From the NCBI RefSeq assembly GCF_009739905.1, contig NZ_CP034279.1, positions 5,518,001 to 5,582,000 on the forward strand: a stretch of 64,000 bases of DNA, written 5' to 3'. Position 1 is the first letter of the stretch. Every line of letters begins with the position of its first letter. A program made the translations under genes and the position numbers. The notes beneath the pieces were generated by a model. The model worked only from the letters and a program-made list of their open reading frames with translations. It was not told where the DNA came from and searched no databases. Positions 44,222-52,266 of the stretch are shown piece by piece. The DNA is from Streptomyces ficellus (GTDB lineage Bacteria; Actinomycetota; Actinomycetes; Streptomycetales; Streptomycetaceae).

Positions 44222-45118
44222 TCAGGTGTCGCACTCCAGCACCGTGCGGCACAGCCCGCAGCGGGCCCGTACCCGCCCCCGGACCGGGACCCGGATCCGC
44301 TGGTGACAGGTCGGACAGGGGAACGAGACGCGCAGCCCGGCGTCCCGTTCCCCGCCGGCCTCGAAGGCGTACGGCGCTCCGGTGCGGGCCCCCGGGTGGT
44401 CCCGGGCGTGGCGGCGGTCCCTGGCGTACCGGTGCCGTCCTGCCCGGCCCGCCGCCGTCAGCGGGGGCTGCCGCGCGTCGCGCAGCGCCACGGCCCGCCC
44501 CTCGCCGTACGCGACGTACGCCTGCGGGCTGGTGAACCACGGCGACGGGTCCTCGCCGAACGCCAGCGCCCGCTTGGCCAGGACGTACCCGAACTCCTCC
44601 GGCGTCAGGTAGCCCAGCTTCTGGCTCGTCAGCCCGTCCTCGCGGTACGCGTCCAGCAGCAGCCAGCCGGCCCCCAGGTACGTCGTCACGGTGTCGGTCA
44701 GGATCTCGTTGTCCCGCGTGCCGGGGAAGCCCAGGTCCAGCCGGTGCAGCAGCACATGGGTGATCTCGTGGGCGAGGGCCGCGCCGATGTCCCGGCGGTG
44801 CGTCCGGAACCGGTCGTTCAGCTCGATGAAGTACTCCGGGCCCGCCGTGAGTTCGACGCTCGCCGCGTGCGTCATCTCCCGGAAGCCGACGATCATCCGC
44901 GCGTCCGGCAGCCGCAGCTGCCGCACCAGCGCGTGGGCCACCCGCTGCGCGCCCAGGTGCAGGTCGTCGTGGTCGGCGAAGGCCACGTCGGCCGGGACGA
45001 CGCTGCCCGCGTACGCGTACAGCCCCTCCGGGGTCAGCCGCCGGTACAGGGCCGTGATCGCCGCCCGCACGGTGTCCAGGTGCGGGTAGCCGTGCACGAC
45101 CTCGCTGCCGTTCGCCAC
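44222..45118 (-). CDS. HExxH putative zinc protease with C-terminal zinc ribbon
   Basis: A 298-residue protein without a signal peptide. The middle has ALAHEITHVLLHRLDLGFPGT, an HExxH zinc-protease-like motif, followed by NEILTDTVTTYLGAG with a candidate third ligand. The last ~45 residues contain CPTC and CGLC, 20-odd residues apart, a zinc ribbon. An Arg/His-rich linker joins them. The start is a GTG at 45118. The domain order (HExxH helix domain plus ribbon) resembles intracellular peptidase-like proteins of no assigned function; proteolysis is inferred only from the motif. It faces away from the trypsin gene. Confidence 0.7.
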   Translation of the reverse strand: MANGSEVVHGYPHLDTVRAAITALYRRLTPEGLYAYAGSVVPADVAFADHDDLHLGAQRVAHALVRQLRLPDARMIVGFREMTHAASVELTAGPEYFIELNDRFRTHRRDIGAALAHEITHVLLHRLDLGFPGTRDNEILTDTVTTYLGAGWLLLDAYREDGLTSQKLGYLTPEEFGYVLAKRALAFGEDPSPWFTSPQAYVAYGEGRAVALRDARQPPLTAAGRAGRHRYARDRRHARDHPGARTGAPYAFEAGGERDAGLRVSFPCPTCHQRIRVPVRGRVRARCGLCRTVLECDT

Positions 45119-45220
45119 GTCCCTACCCCCATGTGCGACGTCGACCTCCCTCCACTGTACGAGCGGTCCGGCGCCCGGGTGCCGGTGCGCGCCCGCCGGT
45201 GATTGGCCGAAAACGCCGCC

Positions 45221-45250
45221 TTGTGGTGACGCCGATCACGTCCGGATAAT
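45221..45250 (+). promoter_or_regulatory. Promoter of the trypsin gene
   Basis: TTGTGG (45221-45226), 18-base spacer, GATAAT (45245-45250): one of the best housekeeping-type promoters in the window. It implies an mRNA leader of about 85-90 bases before the ATG at 45344. Confidence 0.55.
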
Positions 45251-45343
45251 CCGGGACACGCCTTGACGGGCCCATGTCAGTGAGCTGCCTCTGACGGGGG
45301 CCGTCGTGTGCGCACGGCACAACCCCCCACGAAAGGCAGACAC

Positions 45344-46114
45344 ATGAATCTCCTTCGTACCCTCAAGAGATGCGCGGCGGCCGGTGCCGTCGCCCTCGCC
45401 GCCGTCAGCCTCCAGCCCACCTCCGCGTCCGCCGCCCCCCAGCCGGTCGTCGGAGGCACCCAGGCCTCCCAGGGCGAGTTCCCCTGGATGGTCAGGCTCT
45501 CCATGGGCTGCGGCGGCTCCCTGCTCACCCAGCAGATCGTGCTGACCGCCGCCCACTGCGTCAGCGGCTCCGGAAACAACACCAGCATCACCGCCACCGC
45601 CGGCGTCGTCGACCTCCAGAGCGCCAGTGCCATCAAGGTCCGCTCCACCAAGATCCTCCAGGCCCCCGGCTACAACGGCAAGGGCAAGGACTGGGCCCTG
45701 ATCAAGCTCGCCCGGCCCATCAACCTGCCCACCCTGAACATCGCCACCAACACCACGTACAACAGCGGCACCTTCACCGTCGCCGGCTGGGGCGCCACCC
45801 GCGAGGGCGGCGGCCAGCAGCGCTACATGCGCAAGGCCACCGTGCCGTTCGTCTCCGACGCCTCCTGCCAGCAGTCGTACGGCGGCGACCTCGTGCCCGG
45901 CGAGGAGATCTGCGCCGGCTACACCCAGGGCGGCGTCGACACCTGCCAGGGCGACTCCGGCGGCCCCATGTTCCGCCGCGACAACGCCGGTGCCTGGATA
46001 CAGGTCGGCATCGTCAGCTGGGGCCAGGGCTGCGCCCGGCCGAACTACCCGGGCGTGTACACCGAGGTGTCCACCTTCGCCTCCGCCATCAAGTCCGCGG
46101 CGGCGACCCTCTAG
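45344..46114 (+). CDS. Secreted trypsin (SGT/SprT-like)
   Basis: A 256-residue pre-pro-trypsin. A signal peptide (about 1-31, ending SASA) and a very short propeptide (APQP) precede the mature N terminus VVGGTQASQGEFPWMV. Catalytic His in TAAHC, Asp in GKDWALIKL, Ser in CQGDSGGPM, with the specificity-pocket Asp in GVDTCQGDSGG as in trypsin. It is very similar to Streptomyces griseus trypsin throughout. Such proteases are normally expressed with aerial growth. GAAAGG lies 7 bases before the ATG. Confidence 0.95.
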   Translation: MNLLRTLKRCAAAGAVALAAVSLQPTSASAAPQPVVGGTQASQGEFPWMVRLSMGCGGSLLTQQIVLTAAHCVSGSGNNTSITATAGVVDLQSASAIKVRSTKILQAPGYNGKGKDWALIKLARPINLPTLNIATNTTYNSGTFTVAGWGATREGGGQQRYMRKATVPFVSDASCQQSYGGDLVPGEEICAGYTQGGVDTCQGDSGGPMFRRDNAGAWIQVGIVSWGQGCARPNYPGVYTEVSTFASAIKSAAATL

Positions 46115-47925
46115 CACCTGGTGAGGGGCAGGCCCGGCGGGGCCTGCCCCTCTCGCCGCGCCGCCAGCCGTACGGACGTCCCGGCACCCTCCAGCTCCAG
46201 CACCCACACCTCGTTCGTCCCCTCCCGCAGCACCGGCCCCGGCACGAACAGCGACTCCTGCGGCCCCACCTCCCAGTACCGGCCCAGGCAGAACCCGTTC
46301 ACCCACACGAACCCCCGCGTCCAGCCGGGCAGTTCCAGCACCGCGTCCCCCGCGCCGGCCACCTCCGCGACGGCCCGGTAGAGCCCCGGAGCCCCGGGCG
46401 CCCCGTCCGCCCCCGGCCCACCACCCGCCGGGCGGGCGAACGGCACCTTCGCCACCCCGTCCGCGGTGAACGCGTCCAGCCGCAGCCCCCGCGCCCGTAC
46501 CCCGTGCAGGTACTGCCGCTCGTGCAGCACACCGCCCGTGACGCCCTTGCCCTCACCGAGCCGCGGCCCGTAGTTGACCCGGCCCAGCGACTCCACCCAC
46601 AGGTCCACCACCGCCGGGCCCGCCACCGGAGCGGCCAGCACCGCGTCCTCCGCCTCCAGCACACCCGCGCGGACCCCGTCCACGTACACCACCGCCCGGT
46701 CCCGCAGACCCGTCACCGACAAGGGGTACGCCCGGCGCGGCCCCGGGACCCGGAGCCGGTAGCGCACCAGGCCCCGGTCCACGCCCAGCTCCTCGAACGA
46801 CGGCGGCACCGGCCCGTCCCACTCCTCGCCGCCCAGCACCTCCAGCACCTCCGCCAGCGGCGCCCACGCGCGCACCGCCGCCCGCACCCGGCCCGCCAGC
46901 CGCGCGGGCGGCTCCGGCACCGGCGGCAGCGGCCCGTCCGCGTACCGCTCCAGCACCGCCCGGAACGCCCAGAACTTCGCGGTCGGCCACCCCGCCTCGT
47001 CGACCGGCGCGTCGTAGTCGTACGACGTCACCGTCGGCTCCAGCGCCCCGTCGTGCAGGGCGCCGGCCCGGTTCGCACCCGCCCAGCCACCGAAACTGGT
47101 GCCGCCGTGCGCCATGTAGACGTTGACCGACGCCCCGCACTCCAGGATCTCCGCCAGCGCCCCGGCCGCGTCCTCCGCGTCCCGCACGGTGCTCCCGTCT
47201 CCCCAGTGGCCGAACCAGCCGCACCAGAACTCCATGCACATCAGCGGCCCGCGCGGCCGGTGCCGGCGCAGCGCCCCGAACGCCGCCCGCGCCCCCGACC
47301 CGAAGTTCACCGTGGCCAGCACCCCCGGGATCGACCCGCCCGTCAGCATGTGGTCCTCGGGCCCGTCGGACGTGCACAGCGGCACGCTCAACCCGCACGC
47401 CCGAAGCAGGTCCGCGACGTACCGCAGGTAGCCCCGGTCCGAACCGTAACTGCCGTACTCGTTCTCCGCCTGCACCAGGATCACCGGGCCGCCGCGGTCG
47501 ATCTGCCGCGCCACCACCTGCGGCAGCAGCGTGCGGAACCAGCGGTCGACGTGCGCCAGGTACCCGGCGTCCCGCGTCCGCACCCGCCGCCCCAAGCCGC
47601 CCGTCAGCCAGTGCGGCAGCCCGCCGTTCTCCCACTCGGCGCAGATGTACGGGCCCGGCCGCACGATCGCCCACAGCCCCGCCTCCCGCACCGCGTCCAG
47701 GAAGCGCCCCAGGGCGGCCACGTCCCGGTAGCGGCCCTCCTCCGGCTCGTGCAGGTTCCAAGGGACGTACGTCTCCACGCAGTTCAGGCCCATCGCCCGC
47801 AGCATCGACAACCGGTGGCCCCACTGCTCCTCGTGCACCCGGAAGTAGTGCAACGCGCCCGACAGCACCCGCACCGGCCTGCCGTCCAGCAGAAAGTCCC
47901 GGTCACCCACCGCGAACGAAGCCAC
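46111..47925 (-). CDS. GH35 beta-galactosidase
   Basis: A 604-residue glycoside hydrolase family 35 enzyme. The N-terminal barrel shows SGALHYFRVHEEQWGHRL, ETYVPWNLHEPEEG, PGPYICAEWENGGLPHWL, acid/base motif AENEYGSYG (153-161) and nucleophile Glu232 in MEFWCGWFGHW. The C-terminal part is beta-rich. It has no signal peptide, so it acts on imported oligosaccharides. Start is the GTG at 47925 with GGAGG about 9 bases ahead; a longer reading to 47979 runs through this site. It is divergent from an AraC regulator, its likely controller. Its end overlaps the trypsin stop by 4 bases. Confidence 0.9.
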   Translation of the reverse strand: MASFAVGDRDFLLDGRPVRVLSGALHYFRVHEEQWGHRLSMLRAMGLNCVETYVPWNLHEPEEGRYRDVAALGRFLDAVREAGLWAIVRPGPYICAEWENGGLPHWLTGGLGRRVRTRDAGYLAHVDRWFRTLLPQVVARQIDRGGPVILVQAENEYGSYGSDRGYLRYVADLLRACGLSVPLCTSDGPEDHMLTGGSIPGVLATVNFGSGARAAFGALRRHRPRGPLMCMEFWCGWFGHWGDGSTVRDAEDAAGALAEILECGASVNVYMAHGGTSFGGWAGANRAGALHDGALEPTVTSYDYDAPVDEAGWPTAKFWAFRAVLERYADGPLPPVPEPPARLAGRVRAAVRAWAPLAEVLEVLGGEEWDGPVPPSFEELGVDRGLVRYRLRVPGPRRAYPLSVTGLRDRAVVYVDGVRAGVLEAEDAVLAAPVAGPAVVDLWVESLGRVNYGPRLGEGKGVTGGVLHERQYLHGVRARGLRLDAFTADGVAKVPFARPAGGGPGADGAPGAPGLYRAVAEVAGAGDAVLELPGWTRGFVWVNGFCLGRYWEVGPQESLFVPGPVLREGTNEVWVLELEGAGTSVRLAARREGQAPPGLPLTRC

Positions 47926-48090
47926 GATCCCGCCCCTCCGGCCACCGGCCGCTGGCCGTGACCCGCCACGATCCGCCACGACCCGTCACAGCCCACCGTC
48001 GGCCTCTGGCGGACGGCGCGTCCATGGACAAAGATCGGCACTGTTTGGACATGAGCGGCCCGCAGCAACGATTCGCCGGGGAGGCCGGGG

Positions 48091-48978
48091 ATGTACCACA
48101 CCTGGATGCGCTTCTTCACGCCCAGCCCGCTCCACCGACGCCTCGGCCTCGTCTGCCTCGGCGTCGGGCTCCAGCACGGCACCCTCCCCACCGTCGGCCC
48201 CCGCACCCTCGACCATCACGTCGCCGTCGTGATCAGCGCGGGCAGCGGCTGGTACCGGTTCCCCGACGGGCGGCGCACCACCGTCACCGCGCCCGCCCTG
48301 CTCTGGCTCACCCCCGGCGTCCCCCACCACTACGCACCCGACCCGGGCACCGGCTGGGACGAGGGCTTCGTCGACTTCACCGGACCGGTCACCGCCACCT
48401 ACACCGAACTCGGCCACATCGAGCCGGACCGGCCCGTCGTCCCGCTCGCCGATGCGGGCGGCCCCCGCTCCGTCATCGGCCGCATCGCCCGCGCCGCCCG
48501 CAGGGGCAACCCGCTCCTGGAGGTCGAGACGTCCGCCGCCGTACACGAACTGCTGGTCGCCCTGCGCAGGGCCCGCGCCGACACCAACGCCGACGGCGAC
48601 CTCGTCCTGGAGGCCCTCGCCCGCGACGCCTGCCGGCCCCTGACGGTCGCCGAACACGCCGCCCGGCACGGCATGACCCCGGCCGAGCTGCGCACGGCGG
48701 TCCGCCGGGGCGCCGGCTGCAGCCCCAAGGACTACCTGCTCGGCATCCGGCTGGGCCGCGCCAAGGAACTGCTCGCCGCAACCGAGCTGCCGGTCGCCGC
48801 CGTCGCCCGCCGCGTCGGCTACGACGACCCCGCCTACTTCTCCCGCCTCTTCACCCGCCGCGTCGGCACCGCCCCCGTCCGCTTCCGCGCGCAGCAGGGC
48901 CGTACCGTACCGGGCGGCTGGAGCACCCGGATCCCGGATGCCGAACACCCTCCGACGATCATCACGGGACACGTCTAA
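48091..48978 (+). CDS. AraC-family transcriptional regulator
   Basis: A 295-residue regulator. An N-terminal cupin-like sensor domain (DHHVAVVISAGSGWYRFPDGR, LLWLTPGVPHHYAPD) is followed by an AraC DNA-binding domain with two helix-turn-helices (LTVAEHAARHGMTPAELRTAVRRGAGCSPKDYLLGIRLGRAKELL and VAAVARRVGYDDPAYFSRLFTRRVGTAPVRFR). It is divergent from the beta-galactosidase gene across 165 bases, so it probably activates it in response to a sugar. GGGGAGG and CCGGGG lie just upstream of the ATG. Confidence 0.88.
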   Translation: MYHTWMRFFTPSPLHRRLGLVCLGVGLQHGTLPTVGPRTLDHHVAVVISAGSGWYRFPDGRRTTVTAPALLWLTPGVPHHYAPDPGTGWDEGFVDFTGPVTATYTELGHIEPDRPVVPLADAGGPRSVIGRIARAARRGNPLLEVETSAAVHELLVALRRARADTNADGDLVLEALARDACRPLTVAEHAARHGMTPAELRTAVRRGAGCSPKDYLLGIRLGRAKELLAATELPVAAVARRVGYDDPAYFSRLFTRRVGTAPVRFRAQQGRTVPGGWSTRIPDAEHPPTIITGHV

Positions 48979-48989
48979 GCTCGCTGACC

Positions 48990-49307
48990 ATGAGCACCAG
49001 CGAGACCGAGGCCACCGTGAGCGCCGAGCTGACGCGGCTGCGCGAGAGCATCGACAACATCGACGCGGCGGTCGTCCACATGCTGGCCGAGCGCTTCAAA
49101 TGCACCCAGCAGGTCGGCCACCTCAAGGCCCGCCACCACCTGCCCCCGGCCGACCCGGCCCGGGAGGCCCGTCAGATCGCCCGGCTGCGGCAGCTCGCCG
49201 AGAGCGCCAACCTCGACCCGGCGTTCGCGGAGAAGCTGCTGAACTTCATCATCGCCGAGGTGATCCGCCACCACGAGACGATCGCCGGCGAGGCGCCCGC
49301 ACCCTGA
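48990..49307 (+). CDS. Chorismate mutase, AroQ type
   Basis: A 105-residue all-helical chorismate mutase that makes prephenate for Phe/Tyr synthesis. Active-site residues are in RLRESIDNIDAAVVHMLAERFKCTQQVGHLKARHHLPPADPAREARQ, including the Arg, Lys and Gln typical of AroQ. No secretion signal and no fused dehydratase. The ATG at 48990 follows a TAAGCT hexamer by 8 bases (this also includes the AraC stop), so it may be nearly leaderless. Confidence 0.88.
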   Translation: MSTSETEATVSAELTRLRESIDNIDAAVVHMLAERFKCTQQVGHLKARHHLPPADPAREARQIARLRQLAESANLDPAFAEKLLNFIIAEVIRHHETIAGEAPAP

Positions 49308-49392
49308 CCCGCACCGACCCGCACCGCGGCGCAGGTCAGCCCTGAGCCGAACCCCCGTGCCCCGAACCCACCCCATCGGGCAGCATGGCCCC

Positions 49393-51876
49393 ATGCCCGT
49401 ACTGACGCGCGACGAAGCGCAGACCCGAGCCCGGCTCCTCGACGTCCACCGGTACACGGTCGACCTCGACCTGACCACCGGCGAAGAGACCTTCGACTCC
49501 ACCACCCTCGTCCACTTCACCGCCCGCACCGCCGGGACCACCTTCGTCGAGCTCAAGCCGGTCACCCTCCGCTCCGTCACCCTCGACGGCGAGCACCTCG
49601 ACCCCGAGGCCCTCGCCGGCAACCGCCTGCACCTCACCCTCACCGAGGGCGAGCACACCCTCCGCGTCGACGCCGCCATGCGCTACTCCCGCACCGGCGA
49701 GGGCATGCACCGCTTCACCGACCCCAGCGACGGCGAGACGTACGTCTACACCCAGCTGTTCATGGACGACGTCCAGCGCGTCTTCGCCGCCTTCGACCAG
49801 CCCGACCTCAAGGCCGTCTTCGACGTCACCGTCACCGCCCCCGACCGCTGGACCGTCCTCGCCAACGGCGTCACCACCCACCACGGCGACGGACGCTGGC
49901 AGGCCGCCACCACCCCCCGCATCTCCACCTACCTCGTCGCCGTCGCCGCCGGCCCCTGGCACTCCATCCGCACCGAGCACGCCGGACTGCCCTTCGGCAT
50001 CCACTGCCGCCGCTCCCTCGCCCCCCACCTCGACACCGACGCCGACGAGATCCTCGACGTCACCCGGCAGTGCTTCGACCGCTACCACGAGAAGTTCGAC
50101 GAGCCCTACCCCTTCGACTCCTACGACCAGGCCTTCGTCCCGGAGTTCAACGCCGGCGCCATGGAGAACCCCGGCCTCGTCACCTTCCGCGACGAGTTCG
50201 TCTACCGCTCCGCCGTCACCCTCACCGAACGCCAGACCCGCGCCATGGTCATCGCCCACGAGATGGCCCACATGTGGTTCGGCGACCTCGTCACCCTCAC
50301 CTGGTGGGACGACATCTGGCTCAACGAGTCCTTCGCCGAGTACATGGGCTACCAGACCGTCAACGAGGCCACCGGCCGCTACCCCGACACCTGGGTCGAC
50401 TTCGCCATCGCCCGCAAGGCCTGGGGGTACGACGCCGACCAGCGCCCCTCCACCCACCCCGTCGCCCCCGACCCCGACGCCGTCCCCGACACCGCCGCCG
50501 CGATGCTCAACTTCGACGGCATCTCCTACGCCAAGGGCGCCTCCGCCCTCCGCCAGCTCGTCGCCTGGCTCGGCGAGAAGGACTTCCTCGCCGGCATCAA
50601 CGCCCACTTCGCCCGCCACCGGTTCGGCAACGCCACCCTCGCCGACTTCATCGACAACCTCGCCTCCGCGACCGACCGGGACGTCCACGCCTGGGCCGAA
50701 GCCTGGCTGCGCACCACCGGCGTCGACACCCTCACCCCCGCCTACGACCCGGCCGCCGGCACCCTCGCCGTCACCCGCACCGGCAGCCGCCCCCACCGCA
50801 TCACCGCCGGCGTCTACGACCCCGACCTCGCCGACGGCAGGCGCCTCGTCCTGCGCGACCGGCTGGAGATCGACGTCCCGCAGGACGCCCCGGCGCACCT
50901 CCCCGGCCCGCGCCCCGCCCTGATCGTCCTCAACGACGGCGACCACACCTACGCCAAGCTCCGCCTCGACGAACACTCCGGGGAACGCGCCCTGCGCACC
51001 CTCTCCGGCATCCCCGACGCCCTCACCCGCGCCGTCGTGTGGAACGGCCTGCGCGACATGGTCCGCGACGGCGAACTGGAGCCCGTCACCTACCTGGAGA
51101 CCGCCCGCGCCCACCTCCCGGAGGAGACCGACCTCGCGATCGTCCAGGGCGTCCTCGGCTTCGCCTCCACCCACATCGCCGACCGGTACGTCACCCCCGA
51201 CGACCGCCCCGCCGCCCTCGCCCTGCTCACCGACCTCGCCCGCGACCTCATCCGCCGCACCGAGGACGGCCGCGACCCCGGGCTGCGCCTCACCGCCGTA
51301 CGCCACTACATCGACACCACCGACCGCCAGGGCACCCTCCACGGCTGGCTCGACGAGGGCGGCGTCCCCGGCGGCCCCGAACTCGACCCCGAGCTGCGCT
51401 GGCGCGTCCTCACCCGCCTCGCCGTCCTCGGCGGCACCGACGAGAGCGCCATCGCCGCCGAACTCGACCGCGACGCCAGCGCCACCGGCCAGGAGGGCGC
51501 CGCCCGCTGCCGCGCCGCCCTGCCCACCGCCGAGGCGAAGGCCGCCGCCTGGGAGGGCATGTTCACCTCCGACACCCTCTCCAACTACCTGTTCACCGCC
51601 ACCGCCCAGGGCTTCTGGCAGCCCGAACAGGCCGAGCTGGTACGGGAGTACGTGCCCCGCTTCTACCCCGACGCCACCGCGCTCGCCGACCGCCGCGGCC
51701 CGGCCATCGCGGAAGCGGCCGGCCGCTACGCCTTCCCGGCACACGCCGTCGACGCCGCGCACCTCCGCCTCGCCGAACAGCACCTGGAGTCCGGCGCGCT
51801 CCTGCCCGCCCTGCACCGCAAGCTCACCGACCAGGTCGACGACCTCCGCCGCGCCCTGCGCGTCCGCAAGGCCTGA
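49393..51876 (+). CDS. pepN: Aminopeptidase N (M1 family)
   Basis: An 827-residue cytosolic zinc aminopeptidase. Substrate-binding GAMEN is residues 255-259; the zinc motif HEMAHMWFGDLV begins at His289 with Glu312 (WLNESFAEY) as third ligand; the transition-state Tyr is expected in ISYAKGASAL. The C-terminal ERAP1-like helical domain fills the last 300 residues. The ATG at 49393 is preferred to one at 49357; CAGCAT ends 6 bases before it, in the leaderless layout seen at several genes here. Codon use is extremely C-rich. Confidence 0.95.
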   Translation: MPVLTRDEAQTRARLLDVHRYTVDLDLTTGEETFDSTTLVHFTARTAGTTFVELKPVTLRSVTLDGEHLDPEALAGNRLHLTLTEGEHTLRVDAAMRYSRTGEGMHRFTDPSDGETYVYTQLFMDDVQRVFAAFDQPDLKAVFDVTVTAPDRWTVLANGVTTHHGDGRWQAATTPRISTYLVAVAAGPWHSIRTEHAGLPFGIHCRRSLAPHLDTDADEILDVTRQCFDRYHEKFDEPYPFDSYDQAFVPEFNAGAMENPGLVTFRDEFVYRSAVTLTERQTRAMVIAHEMAHMWFGDLVTLTWWDDIWLNESFAEYMGYQTVNEATGRYPDTWVDFAIARKAWGYDADQRPSTHPVAPDPDAVPDTAAAMLNFDGISYAKGASALRQLVAWLGEKDFLAGINAHFARHRFGNATLADFIDNLASATDRDVHAWAEAWLRTTGVDTLTPAYDPAAGTLAVTRTGSRPHRITAGVYDPDLADGRRLVLRDRLEIDVPQDAPAHLPGPRPALIVLNDGDHTYAKLRLDEHSGERALRTLSGIPDALTRAVVWNGLRDMVRDGELEPVTYLETARAHLPEETDLAIVQGVLGFASTHIADRYVTPDDRPAALALLTDLARDLIRRTEDGRDPGLRLTAVRHYIDTTDRQGTLHGWLDEGGVPGGPELDPELRWRVLTRLAVLGGTDESAIAAELDRDASATGQEGAARCRAALPTAEAKAAAWEGMFTSDTLSNYLFTATAQGFWQPEQAELVREYVPRFYPDATALADRRGPAIAEAAGRYAFPAHAVDAAHLRLAEQHLESGALLPALHRKLTDQVDDLRRALRVRKA

Positions 51877-51880
51877 CGGC

Positions 51881-51898
51881 CCCGGGCCCCCGCCCGGG
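51881..51898 (+). terminator. Hairpin after pepN
   Basis: CCCGGGC (51881-51887) and GCCCGGG (51892-51898) with a 4-base loop, 5 bases after the pepN stop. Confidence 0.5.
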
Positions 51899-51984
51899 CG
51901 CGGCGGGCGGGGCGGTGCAGGAGCGTCTCCGCCGCCCGGGTGCGGCGGGCGGGGCGCCCGCCTGGTCCCGTCCCGCCCGGTCGC

Positions 51985-52026
51985 GTCCCGCAAGGGGTTC
52001 TGTCCCGCCAGGGGTTACGTCCCGCC
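51985..52026. repeat. Tandem 17-bp repeats
   Basis: GTCCCGCAAGGGGTTCT (51985-52001) and GTCCCGCCAGGGGTTAC (52002-52018) are consecutive near-identical units, and a third begins GTCCCGCC at 52019. Each unit can form a small CCC/GGG fold. Function unknown. Confidence 0.6.
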
Positions 52027-52266
52027 CCGGGTCCCCGCCCGCCCGGTCGCGCTCCGCCCGGGTCCCAACCCGCCCCGCCCCGGCCGCGTTCGACCGCCCC
52101 GGGCGGGGCCGGTGGGGGGTGCGGGGCGACTCCCGGCGCACCCCCGGACCCCCCGGACCGCCGTCCATAGCACGCCCGGGCCGCGCCGCCACCCCCCTTC
52201 CCCCTTTCGGGTTGTGATCGCCCCGCGGCGCAACCACGCCCCGCCGAGCGGGGTCACGCTGGGCCC

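Larger units (their letters stand above)
51877..52266 (+). other. Very GC-rich intergenic region with repeats
   Basis: 390 bases without a supported gene. It holds a hairpin after pepN (51881-51898), G-rich runs of GCGGCGGGCGGGGCG type that occur twice (around 51899 and 51943), and three tandem GTCCCGC units. CACGCT at 52255-52260 is 6 bases before the next ATG. No iron box was found. Confidence 0.5.
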
